This document shows, piece by piece, positions 9,546 to 19,970 of a stretch of DNA of 64,000 bases. The number at the start of each line of letters is the position of its first letter. Positions within the stretch are counted from its first letter, which is position 1. The position numbers were made by a program, and so were the translations under genes. Below the pieces are notes generated by a model. That model searched no databases. It was not told where the DNA came from and saw only the letters and a list, made by a program, of their open reading frames with translations. This stretch comes from Anadara kagoshimensis. Lineage: Eukaryota > Mollusca > Bivalvia > Arcoida > Arcidae. The DNA is taken from contig CM037861.1 in the NCBI GenBank assembly GCA_021292105.1, positions 49,304,634-49,368,633 on the forward strand, in the 5' to 3' direction.

Positions 9546-12500
9546 AGCAAATGACATTTAATCATGGCAAGTCAAAATAAAACATGACCGTTCATTTTTG
9601 AACACGAAATTATATGAATTTTTTAAATCTTATTTTGCAGTTGAAATGGAGAAGCACACTTAACGAATTGACTTCAGTTTAAAATGCATAAAGCAGACAA
9701 CGAAAGTCCTAAAGAGAAAAAACATTGTCACGTTCCAAACACTCAGCTATCATAGCGCATTTCAAATTTTTCTCACAGACATATAAACACTCATTAAATT
9801 TTAATAGAATTACAGCTGTCAATTAAAATGATATGTTTTTATGATTAAATATTTATTGATCAGATAGATGACATTGTAAAATAAAATAAAAAAGAACCTT
9901 GGAATTGTTTGACTAAATTAGGTAACACTCAATCAATTATAATATTTTTGAGACATATCAGATTAGTGAACTCTAACATCGCAATTAATATACTTGTAAA
10001 TTTTTATATCTATATCAAATTTTTGACAAGTTTTGAATACGCACATGCTATATTTAATTCTTAATTGCTGAGTCACATACAATTCGATTTATTAATAAAC
10101 AATTTATATTAATTACATACTCTATTTTGTTCAAGAGATTAAGGTGACATGTTTACAGCTAGAGAATGATTGTCTACTGTTTTGTTTTTATGAATATCAC
10201 GAATTAATGTAAACATATCAAGTTGTTTTAGTGTGTGAGCTTGTGCAATTTGTCTTGATCAAGTGCTGATGAAAACATTACATAGAATGTAAAGAAAAAC
10301 CCTCTGAGGTCGAACCGTCCACAGTGATATCGCTATAGTTCAGGTTCTTTATTTGTTTCATTCTCGTCCAAACGTTTTTCTATTTACAAATGGCATCTAA
10401 GACTGAAGATTAAAAAACATTCCAAGAGGTAAATATATTCTTGCATCTGGCATTACGACCTATGTGGTATTTTAACAAATTATTCATTTTCCGCGATGTT
10501 GTCCTAATCAGAGTATCGCATACTCACATATTGCTCGTATCTTTAATTCCTGTTGCTGTCTGGGACTTGAGGGAAGTTTATATCTTTGAAATATTTCATA
10601 TTTATCGTTATAGATTAGAACCCTGTCTCACACTGAAGCAAGAGGGCAAAGAACAACGTGACCTACAACCTATACCTGAAGTTAATGATAAGATTATCTC
10701 CCTTGTTTCCCTTTGTGCTGTTTTACAGAACACAATTATGATGATACCCTCTACACTTTACCTCATAAATACACACAGATTGATTTGTAGCACAGGACTT
10801 TATAAGGACCACATTTTCTCTGAAATAATCCAGAAATATCAATATATAGTAAATTTATCGAGGTGGCTCAAATGGTAATCATAAATAGGCAAATAACATT
10901 GAACTGTTCGCTTGACCTTTCATTAGGAAAAGTCGTAAAAAGATCCGCCAAATACATGGGTAATATGAATACACATTACATGTGTTTACTATTAAAAAAT
11001 CTGTTCCTATTATGTAGACGAAATGAACACATATGTTCCCTACACATGAATGTGCACATAATAAATATTTTAATTCATGATCAAGCAAGCAGGTCAATGA
11101 TGTTTCAGTGAGAAAAATGATCTGAGACTGCTTTTTTAACACTGATAATGAGAAAATTATACCCTTGTTCAGAAAAATCAAACTTCCACGACAGTAGGTT
11201 TTGCTGTTTTGCTAACTGATGTGCTGTAGAGACGCGTTGTTTTTTTCCACTTTGAGTGAGACCCAAGGGTAGAAAAACAGAATCTCTACCATCCGTTCCA
11301 ATGGATTGTGTTTGGTCTTAAAGTAGTGGAATATAGTCAATGTCTGTAGAAAACGACGGAAATGCAATATGTACAGTTACATGATGAAAATTAGTTGACA
11401 AATTCCTGTGAGATGCCCTATGTATTGTTTCAGCGGAGTATCCTTTCAAAATGTAAAACGGAAAAGCAAACAAACTGATTCAAAAAAGGAAAATGTACTC
11501 ATAAAGAACCATCACGAAAGATGCACTTAATAATTATTGTATTACCTCCATCGAATCACGCATAGGATGTACAATACATTGTACACAGGGAAGTTTACAT
11601 GAAACTGCAAATTAACCAGCTTTATGAACATAGTTAAGGACTGTGTTTGAAAATAATATCTATACTTTCAACATATTATAGTAAGATAATACTTTTTTAA
11701 TTTATTTTGTTTTTATTTGACGTATTATTTACATGGCTTTCATTACTAATGAAAAACCTCGTTATAACAAGAAGAAAATGGAATGTGGCGTGTCCATTGG
11801 CCTTTCCTTACGGATGTTTGGGCATGATCAAAGATGGCGAGATCGGGTTACGTTTTTATCAATCATCTCGCAGTTTTAGGGGTGGTCATTACAAATTGAA
11901 TTTGACGTGATGACAGATATGGGATCATTTATGTGACAAGGCGTATGATTTAAACTCTACATCAAAAGACAAATTGCCCGGGTCGATCATCATTCAGAAT
12001 AAATATGGCGTGTTTGTCGTCAACATGACAGACAGAAGCCTCGTTATTGTCATTATAAGTGAAGTTATTTGAATTGTTTTTCTGTAACATCTTGTTGAAA
12101 AAAGGAAATGGCTTGTGATTGACAGGTAAACGAAAACAAAAAATAATTTTTAAAAAATCCTAAAAAATGTCTTCTAGATGTTGTTCAGTATAAATTCAAA
12201 TTACATGAATCGCATTATTCCTTGTGTATATTGCACTTTTTCCTGGGTTTCATTTTTGTTCAGCTATGTTGAAGGTATGTTTGAATTGTTTGTCTGTCAT
12301 TTGTCCTTCGTTCAATGTCGGTTCGTATTCATATCCATTCATGCCATTGGTGTTTGACCATAACCTGGCACAGCAACAAAAGAAGATGTGTTATGAGCAA
12401 TGTTGTTTGAAGGTCAAAGTTTAAGGTTACAAGGGTCATGGGGAGAGCCATTTGTTGGTGCCAAATGACAGTTCTTATATTTAATTTTTAAATTTGAAAC

Positions 12501-13866
12501 TAATAAGTAAAAATACAATTTAAAATCATATCAAATTGCAATAATAAATAAATAAAATTGTAGAAAAACTATAAAAAATTATATTTTTGAGACACATTAG
12601 GTAATGGTTATTTTAACTTCGCTTCCACTTTCGGTGGGCCCCCAGATAAGGAATGAATATATGGTTCTCATGATAACAACAACCAGCATACCAAGAATTG
12701 GTAAAATACAAAAGCAACCAACAGCACAGCAGCGGCAACAACAACAAAAACAAAAATAATAACAAGCTGTTATATTGCAACCATTCATGAAAAAATCTAC
12801 TTTGGGTGGGCATGAATTTTTAAAACAAACCAGTTCTCTAGTAAAAATTAAACCATCAATTCTATTCTCTATTCTGTTTAATCTATGCAACATATGCCAA
12901 CTTCTGTAATAAACTGTTTGTCAGAAATGAACTTTAGTAAATAAAAGGCGTTAGGCGTTACGGGTTATAAATTGTCATGAAAATATTCTAGACATGATCT
13001 GTGATTATAATTTATGTTCAACATATCTTTTTAAGAAGTACGTCATTGGCTGATTTAAACGCTTCAAATACATATTCAACATTACTCCTCGTTATATTTA
13101 CATAGCTTCGTAAATCACGACTCTTGATAAAAACAGTCTCCACTGTCACTCAAACTGTCACATCAAACGCATTTAACTAACTTTCAAGACTTCATGGTTC
13201 ATATGCATAAATCGCTTACACTCTTAATAATAATACAAATTACGTGACCTTTCTCTATGAATATATTTACTCTGAAATTGTCAAATTGGAACGATTGGGG
13301 AGTGGGATTATAAACATACATGTTTTAAAAATACCTATCCAGTTTTTGAAATTTTGTCACTTAAGTACGAATTCACCATATGTGATATAGTGTTTTATGA
13401 GATGTTTTAATGAGACGGTTTATGATTAATGGTGAAATGAACATAAAAAGATGTGAAATTAAATCTAAAATAGAACGTCAATCATACCACCAATATTAGA
13501 AGATTTTATGATAGATTACATAGTTCTGTTGAAATTGAAGTTCAGTCAAATGAATTAATTTATGTAAAACGCTTACAAAAAATCTCCAACCCGTCTATAT
13601 AGCTTCTATTTTAGAGGTTTGGAGTTTTTCATGTAAAAATTCTTGACATCGGCCACCACTTTTGAGATGTCAGAAGTGACAAAGTTATACTTGAGTACAA
13701 TATGGTATGAGTGTTATAGCTTTTTATATTTCACACAATAAATAAACTTAAATTTAATACTTTATTCATTTTTGAATTGGGTTAGAATAGAAACATTTCA
13801 ATCTAATAATACAGTATATATTTGCAATCATTTGGAATTATTTATCAGACACAGGTTATATCATCA
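9546..13866. other. Long stretch without a supported gene
   Basis: Holds the longest open frame in the window (10441-10878, 145 codons, starting at TTG), which has no recognisable domain. It shares only a short motif (about 'tgtagcacaggact') with the SINE-like fragment near 27400. I judge it chance. A CAA/ACA-rich run lies near 12720-12760. No RNA gene seen. Confidence 0.45.
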
Positions 13867-14055
13867 AAAACAAACATACCAATCCTTGTCCAAATCACAA
13901 TCCCAAAGTGAAGGAAGAATTTTGAAACTGCCAAATTAAGTACCCAAAGCAAAGTAAAATCTGAAAAAAATAAGCAACACTTAAGTGAACTTCCACCAGG
14001 AAGGCGATGCAGGGTGCTCCGGAAGGGTAAGCACTACTGGACATTGCAAGCAACC
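13867..14055 (+). repeat. Dispersed repeat R2, copy 2 (longer)
   Basis: Includes the head (ACATACCAATCCTTGTCC), middle (CAAAGTAAAATCTGAAA), and a well-preserved tail GGGTGCTCCGGAAGGGTAAG at about 14013-14032, preceded by CTTCCACCAGGAAGG. A useful reference copy for the family. Confidence 0.65.
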
Positions 14056-14213
14056 CAAAGCTGACAAGTTCAAGAGGCAATACCGACACCACCTGAGAAA
14101 CAATGTGAATCTTGATGTACCTTAATAGTTATATCTTGACTCTGTGAATTACAGATGGTCTGTGTCGATTTATGTATAGCAAACATCAACTTGCATCGTC
14201 TCGCCTATTTTGA

Positions 14214-14225
14214 GGGGGGGGGGGG
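14214..14225 (+). repeat. G12 homopolymer
   Basis: Uninterrupted run of 12 G in otherwise AT-rich sequence. Length is likely to vary or be misread. Confidence 0.9.
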
Positions 14226-14833
14226 TTGTGCATGAAAACATGCAGGTATGCGGACTATGACGCGCTTCGTAATTTTCTAAAACCTTGGAGTAAAAAATCA
14301 TTAATGTGTGATAAAAATAAAGCCATTAAATTCGAATTTGATAAATTAAATGTAATTATGTTTTAAGATTATCAAGGGCAAATTTTATTATCTGTCTAGA
14401 AACGAGCAAAAACCGAGAAAAAGCTTCAAATTTTATGTGACACACGGTTCGTCAGTATAAATCATCAACTTTTAGATCAGAATAAATCAGGATTGGAATC
14501 TAAAAAGGAAAAAACATCTAATTTATACATACATTAAAGAATTCAAAAACAAGCCATTTTTGTCATCAATCAATATTTCAGCGTGTTGTTTATAATTAGC
14601 ATTCTGTTCTATCATAACTGATAATAGATGAGCACATTTTTATAACAAGTTATATATAATAATAGATATAAAAATCTCCTAACAATGTGTTGTTTGATTG
14701 ATAACTTCGAGGTTTGATGATTGATATTGGTGTGTATTTATATATGTGAAAAGATGATTATACATTCATGGGGTCCTAAATTTTGTAATTTTACAACTAT
14801 TACTTTTTTCTTCATTTAAATGAACACGTTAAC
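14226..14833. other. No gene seen
   Basis: AT-rich spacer, nothing supported. Confidence 0.45.
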
Positions 14834-14970
14834 TACAGTGAAACTTCGATAATTCGGAGGGCAAGGGACTTCGATTATGAGTTCTATTTTTCGATTATGA
14901 AATTATGCTAAATATCATTTTTTAATGTATCAAATGACAAAATGTTTTTAAAAAGGTATATGACAATAAC
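14834..14970 (+). mobile_element. pogo/Tigger-like terminal repeat followed by a decayed hairpin element
   Basis: TA then CAGTGAAACTTCGATAATTC at 14834-14855 resembles the terminal repeat consensus of pogo/Tigger elements (CAGTxGAACCTCxATAA). I do not find the opposite end. A decayed 59-bp hairpin element (AATATCATTTTTTAATGTAT up to AAAGGTATATGACA) follows at about 14910-14964. Only a fragment is claimed. Confidence 0.4.
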
Positions 14971-15107
14971 AACACATACATTAGATACAAAAATTAATTA
15001 GATTGTCCATGATTTCCTATTCTACTTGGAAAATCTTGTTCATGCGTGTTATCGAAAGTGTTCAAATATTCACTGTGCAAGTGATATTCAAAGTGTGTAC
15101 ATTGCAC

Positions 15108-15230
15108 TGTCATATACCATTTTTGAATTTAATCATAAAATACATTCGAAAAATGGTATATAACAATATATTGTCATATACCATTTTTTGAATGCATTTA
15201 ATGATTAAATTAAAAAAATGGTATATGACA
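15108..15230. repeat. Two 59-bp hairpin elements side by side (copy D) with GCAC flanks
   Basis: Copy 1 is 15108-15165 and copy 2 is 15172-15230, separated by 6 bp. Both start TGTCATATACCATTTTT and end with a GGTATATxACA close. Their loops are in opposite orientation (AATCATAAAATACATT in the first, AATGCATTTAATGATT in the second). The bases GCAC flank the pair on both sides (15104-15107 and 15231-15234), suggesting the pair inserted as one unit with a 4-bp target duplication. Confidence 0.8.
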
Positions 15231-15281
15231 GCACAATGATTACAGTGCAAACGAACTGTCAGTGAAGGAAGCCAGAAAAGA

Positions 15282-15282
<1 letters not shown>

Positions 15283-15320
<38 letters not shown>
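15283..15320 (+). repeat. (CA)19 microsatellite
   Basis: 38 bases of perfect CA dinucleotide repeat. Confidence 0.97.
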
Positions 15321-15323
<3 letters not shown>

Positions 15324-16628
15324 ATTAAAATGGATAATGAATATTGGATAATAACAGAATATAAATCTGCACAATGAATATACGAATACATGACACAACA
15401 AAACATAAAATAATACTACAAGTTCACGGTATATATAAATGTACATTATAAGTTTTTGTTCGCCATATGTATTCCTTTCTTCTTACAAATCAATTTTATT
15501 TTATGCTTTTTTCAATTTCCATTGAAGCTTTAATGATACGAATAAATTTATAAAATTTCCATTTAAATTAGGTTTAGAACCTTAAAATGACTATAAAATT
15601 CAATTTTATATAATATGGTTCAATATAAAGGTATTTTGCACAAGTCATGAAATACAGAGCCATTATTCCTGCTATAACCAACCTTTGATACTGCAATATT
15701 GCTAAATTTTGTGTAAACAGTAATGTTCTGTGGTGGATAATTTCATCAAACAAGACTTTGTATACCTCGACAGGAAGTACAATAAACGTCAAAAAACGGT
15801 TTGATATATTGTCCACGCATCTTAAAATACTCAACAACTAAAAACCTTCAAAGCCGTCATAAAACATCAATGATACGTCTTGTGCTGTTAATGTTTGTAA
15901 GAAGCTTTGAGGTTTTCCTTTATGTATTTAGAGATGGGGCTTTTCCAGTCATTAAGACGAATTGCTGGGGTAAAAGAATTTTTTAATTCCCTTTTTCGTA
16001 AAATGTGAAAATGTTTGTATTACAAACGCAATCTTAATTCATAAAATGGACGGATTTATAGATAAATGGCGCCTTTTCCTGCTATGTTGTTAGGACATAA
16101 ATTACACAAGAAATTGCAAACATAAATCAGTTTTCGGTAACACATGAAAAATCAACAGTTAAACACAACAAGCAATCATATATGAACCAAAACCCCTTTC
16201 AAAAATAAAAAAGTCGTTATGTTGTTAGTCTTCTAATTTGATCCCTAATTGTTTGTCCTTTCAGCAAGCATACGGTAATGTTTGGGACGTTTTAACAACT
16301 AAATTTTAGTGAACATTTGGAAATTATGGACTTGTTATTTCAATTTTAACATAATATAACAAAAACATCTTTAAACAATTAAATAATTAATTATTTTTAA
16401 TCAAGAATAAATAGCCAACGATGATTTTGGCTAACATCATAGATATGATAATTTGTAATAATTTAACTTCAGCAAAGTTTGTACGAAATTGCTCTATCAA
16501 AACACGATTTTGGTTGTTTTACCCATTTTAAGTGAGTTTTTTTATCATGATTCCATGTTGAAACACAGAACTGGCACCTAGCACACAATGCATCTTATTA
16601 ATGCACACTACATATACAGCCTATTTGC
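15321..16628. other. No gene seen
   Basis: AT-rich spacer. Frames of 61-87 codons at 15574-15986 carry no recognisable domain. Confidence 0.45.
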
Positions 16629-16644
16629 CAGTGGCGGATCCATC

Positions 16645-16688
16645 GGGGGGGGGGGGGGGGGGCACAGGGGGCCCGTGCCCCCCCCCCC
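16645..16688 (+). repeat. G18 and C11 homopolymers with intervening hairpin
   Basis: G18 at 16645-16662 is followed by CACAGGGGGCCCGTG and C11 at 16678-16688. This is part of the transposon's left end. Such a G-run/C-run hairpin is prone to length error in sequencing and may be unstable in vivo. Confidence 0.9.
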
Positions 16689-17034
16689 AGTTTCCCCGAC
16701 TTTTCCCCCTCTCTCTCAGCTAATTGTCAATCAACCAGCGTAATGACCAGTCAATTAGTGGTACTTCTTAATTAATTCGTGTATACAGGTAGGAAATTGC
16801 AATCAGGTGATGATGAAATTTACCAGTTCGCTGAAGCATGAAAGAATCCAGGTAGTACTGACCAGTCTTATGTGATAATGTTATTTACCTGATCGCTGAG
16901 GCGTGAAAGAAACCAGTTGGAATCAGTAGATAACGTTAATTAGTCATACTAACTAAGAGACTTCCATGAAGAGTGATTCCATTAATCATTCGTGAATTAG
17001 TCTAATTTACCTTTTTAAACCAAGGGACATGGCC

Positions 17035-17052
17035 GAGAGAGAGAGAGAGAGA
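17035..17052 (+). repeat. (GA)9 microsatellite
   Basis: 18 bases of perfect GA repeat inside the hAT-like element. Confidence 0.95.
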
Positions 17053-17212
17053 ACTAATTTTTAGCACACAAGATTACCTTTTTTATATATTTTTATAGCA
17101 CGATGTTCTATTTCTATATAAAAGTCCAAATTTTTGTATAATTTTTGTACATTTTTATTTTTAATTGGTTTTAATGGGGAAAAATCTGTCTCATTTGATT
17201 TTTTATTCAAAC

Positions 17213-17318
17213 TGTCATATACCATTTTTTGAATTTAATCATAAAATACATTCAAAAAATGGTATATGACATTTTTTGAATGTATTTTATGATTAAATTC
17301 AAAAAATGGTATATGACA
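17213..17318. repeat. 59-bp hairpin element (reference copy E) fused to a second unit
   Basis: 17213-17271 is the cleanest copy: a 22-bp arm TGTCATATACCATTTTTTGA(AT), a 15-nt loop TTAATCATAAAATAC, and a perfectly complementary 22-bp arm ending TGGTATATGACA. A second unit, lacking its first few bases and sharing the ACA junction, continues to 17318 with the loop in the opposite orientation. The fusion gives a larger imperfect inverted structure. Sits within the hAT-like element. Confidence 0.88.
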
Positions 17319-17519
17319 TAACGGCGTCCGTTTATCGGCTTTACGGAACAAATCCGTCTAAAATATTCAGTGTTTTTTTTTCTAGTGACAAGATTCTTGT
17401 GTTCAGTTGCATACAATGATGAAACTGACTAACTAGTCATTTTAAAACTAACAATATAATAAAATTAACTTGAAAGTTCAGATGGATGTTATACAGTTCA
17501 TTTTAAACAAGTGTGGAAA

Positions 17520-17549
17520 AGGGGTAGTGGTAGTAGGAGACCTACCCCT
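17520..17549. repeat. Short hairpin beside SINE copy 2
   Basis: AGGGGTAG and CTACCCCTT form a perfect 8-9 bp stem around a ~13-nt spacer, directly upstream of the SINE. Role unknown. Confidence 0.6.
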
Positions 17550-17560
17550 TCGATGTATGT

Positions 17561-17890
17561 AGCGACAGGTCAGTTGGCAGGGTGCTTGCTCCGTAAGTTA
17601 AGGGTGTCGAGGATTTGGTCTCTGGTCAGGTCTGACCCAAGAATTGAAAAAGTGTAGTGACTGTTCGCTCGGCATTGAAAAATGAATGCGGGTCATTCGG
17701 ACAAACTTTAAAAACCAAGGCCCCTTGTCACGGTAGGCGTGGCACGATAAAGAACGCTCACTGCATAATGCCATCACCCCAAAGCACAGGTAAATATTTC
17801 TGCATCTACACCTATAGCTGGTGATGTCTCGATATAAGTGAAATATTATTGACTTAGAAGTTAAACCCCATTAATTAATGATCAATCAAA
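17561..17890 (+). mobile_element. tRNA-headed SINE, copy 2 (diverged)
   Basis: Follows the full SINE at 29058-29408 block by block: GGTCAGTTGGCAGGGTGC and GCTCCGTAAGTT (tRNA-like head, box A worn), GGTCTGACCCAAGAATTGAA, TAGTGACTGTTC, GCATAATGCCATCA, CTATAGCTGGTGATGTCT, AAGTGAAATATTATTGAC, GTTAAACCCCATTA, then a degraded tail of ATCA units. Diverged and nested in the hAT-like element, so inserted after it. Confidence 0.85.
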
Positions 17891-18411
17891 CTTAGGACCG
17901 GGATTCAAACAGAGAGACTTTCACTGATGAGCTTGATTTATCAACCCAATTGGATCACCTAGACCACGTTCATCCATTTATCGACCAAATTAAATCAAAA
18001 CACTAGTATCCCTCCAATGGATCAACGTATCGATCTGCAATATAACGCAAAAAAGAATCGGTCTGGAATTGCGGTGCACAACTACACCTCGACAGATAAA
18101 AAGACCGACATTACAAGTTACCGACGGCGATAAATTTCGACAGTACAGTTGATAGAGATATTCTGAACTCATCGACACTCATAGCCACTTGCGTCAATAT
18201 TACAATTTTTGAAAAAAAGCTAGACTGATTAGTTCTTTGACTGGTTTAGTGGTTTAGATCCACTTTGAATGCGAGGTAAAAAGGACTCCCGACGGTGATC
18301 AAGATGCAGGAAATTGCACCATTTATACTGAAAAAAGCGAAACCCCTAGCAGGTCGCTCCTTTGGCACATACTTGTGCCCCCCATTCACCAAGACTCTGG
18401 ATCCGCCCCTG

Positions 18412-19048
18412 TTTGCACTCAAACCATTTTATTGCTAAGGAGAAATAACTCGGCTATCTATTTTATCAATTAACCAATTTCTCAGTTACAATTAGAAATA
18501 TGTAAAAACCAGATATGACGTCATCTTACTGTTGTGCACAATTAATATTCATACGGCTTATTTGTACTCATACGTTAGAGAATGCTTTTAAGGGGAAATA
18601 ACTCGTTCTAGCGCAGTAAAAAGTGCAAACTAGCATGCAAAATTACACAATATTTAATTCTTTTGATCATGCGATAAGGAGGAATATCACCAACAGAGTA
18701 AACTGTAAAGAACTTGGGTAATGATTATTGAAATTGATTACGGAACAGCGTGTGTTAATTACTGAAACAAATTGAAATCGACATTTTGACAGATAACGGC
18801 CTTTCAACATGACGGAATGATTTAATCAATCTACACATCAAAGACAAACAGCCAGTATATGTTATCAAAATGAGTAAATATACTTTGAAATTCGAGATAT
18901 GGCCACATAAATAATTGTTTTATATCATGTGTATTATAAACTCGACTATTAAGATTATTCAAGGCTTACTACCGGCCGTTGATGGAATTTTATGCAGAAA
19001 TTAAATACAGGAGGCAAAATGGGCTCTCGAGAGAATATTGCTATACTG
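18412..19048. other. No gene seen
   Basis: Unique-looking AT-rich spacer without supported features. Confidence 0.45.
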
Positions 19049-19257
19049 TACAGACCTGTCGAAAGTTTAACACAAAGCTAATGAATCGACAGTTTATCTC
19101 GACCCCTCGTTAGCTATATCGCGACAGTTTTTCGGTACCGACTGTTTATCTCTCTTCAGCTTTTCGGTAACTAGTTATTCATATCTCGGCCACTCGGTAA
19201 CCAAACTTCTTCATTTCCCTTTTGTTAGCTCAGTGATAAACTTTGGACAAACCTGTA
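19049..19257. mobile_element. TA-flanked MITE (Tc1/mariner-type), copy 1
   Basis: Element 19051-19255 (205 bp), flanked by TA on both sides. The left end is CAGACCTGTCGAAAGTTTAA. The right end, read in reverse, is CAGGTTTGTCCAAAGTTTAT. The interior is rich in TATCTCG/CGGTAAC motifs. Two further copies lie at 48477-48667 and 51279-51512. TA duplication and inverted ends suggest mobilisation by a Tc1/mariner-superfamily transposase. No coding capacity. Confidence 0.8.
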
Positions 19258-19873
19258 ATGTACAAATCATTAACTATATGCAATATGCTATTAATTTCCA
19301 TCATTAATACTGTTGATGTAATAAAGCCATCGACTTTCGATTTCAGACCACATGTCTATGTAAATATAATGCAGAATTAGTACCGCCATGGGATTTATTA
19401 AAATTCTCTTTCAAAATATGCTGTAATCGATGGGAAATCTTGTAATCTTGTCGTCCTATGCAGTACCCACATGTAGTATTTCAGATCCCTCTTGGCCTGG
19501 TTCAAATAGAACACATAGATTTTAAAAATTAACGACCATCGATTTTTCGTTTTCAAAAGAATATATTTTTATATAGAGCCGAATTGATGAAAACGATATC
19601 ATAATTGTGTAACCTTACATATGCCTTTTTGTTATTTTAGTAATCAAGTTGATTAAACTATTTTACGCCACTCATGTTTTCTGTGGCTAAAAAAGTGAAA
19701 ATTATGTTTTGTGGATGAATTTTGCAAGAGCTCATGAAACTAGAATAGCAAATACTATTGGAGTGAACATGAGCCGTTTTTATGAACAATGACTAATAAT
19801 GAGCAACATTTAAATTAAAAATAAAAAGGTAGCAATAAGATGTTTTTGAAATCTGGTCACAATAGGTTAAACA
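19258..19873. other. No gene seen
   Basis: AT-rich spacer, nothing supported. Confidence 0.45.
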
Positions 19874-19970
19874 GAACATAACAGTTCATGTTCAAAAGCA
19901 AAATAAAAACTTTGAGGACTAAATGATATTAAACAAGTAAACTTTCACCACGGAAGTGAGGTCGGATTAA
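19874..19970 (+). repeat. Dispersed repeat R2, copy 3 (partial)
   Basis: GTTCATGTTCAAAAGCAAAA, AAAAACTTTGAGGACT, TTAAACAAGTAAACTTTCAC and GGAAGTGAGGTCGG follow the R2 order with drift. Confidence 0.55.

Larger units (their letters stand above)
16629..18411. mobile_element. hAT-like non-autonomous transposon with nested insertions
   Basis: Left end CAGTGGCGGATCCA (16629-16642) is the inverted match of the right end TGGATCCGCCCCTG (18398-18411). Both ends continue into a G/C-rich block naming GGGGGGCAC (left) and GTGCCCCCC (right). CAGxGGCGGATCC ends with a G-rich subterminal block are typical of hAT-family elements. TTTGC abuts both ends (16624-16628, 18412-18416), a partial target duplication where hAT would give 8 bp. 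No transposase is visible. The interior holds a (GA)9 run, a hairpin-element pair (17213-17318) and a SINE (17561-17890), so much of the length is inserted material. Confidence 0.65.

Noticed and set aside
10283-10303. AGAATGTAAAGAA similar to part of miR-1
   Set aside because: Seed base differs and I see no complementary arm giving a pre-miRNA hairpin.
10265-10315. CTGATGA near 10266 followed by ACATT/AATGT stem and GAAA, looking like another hammerhead
   Set aside because: After GAAA the stem III bases do not pair properly with the GGTC triplet and the stem I strands are not complementary next to the core.
10441-10878. Longest open frame in the window (145 codons)
   Set aside because: Starts at TTG, has no recognisable domain or coding-like pattern. 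A frame of this length is plausible by chance in 64 kb.
12597-12893. 98-codon minus-strand frame with a Cys-rich stretch (CYYFCFCCCCRCC)
   Set aside because: The Cys run comes from a low-complexity ACA/GCA repeat on the plus strand, not a real protein feature.
15110-15406. 98-codon minus-strand frame with alternating Cys-Val
   Set aside because: It is the (CA)19 microsatellite and hairpin elements read through.
17925-17970. CACTGATGAGCTTGATTTAT as a hammerhead candidate
   Set aside because: No GAAA box after the stem II-like part and no stem I partner.
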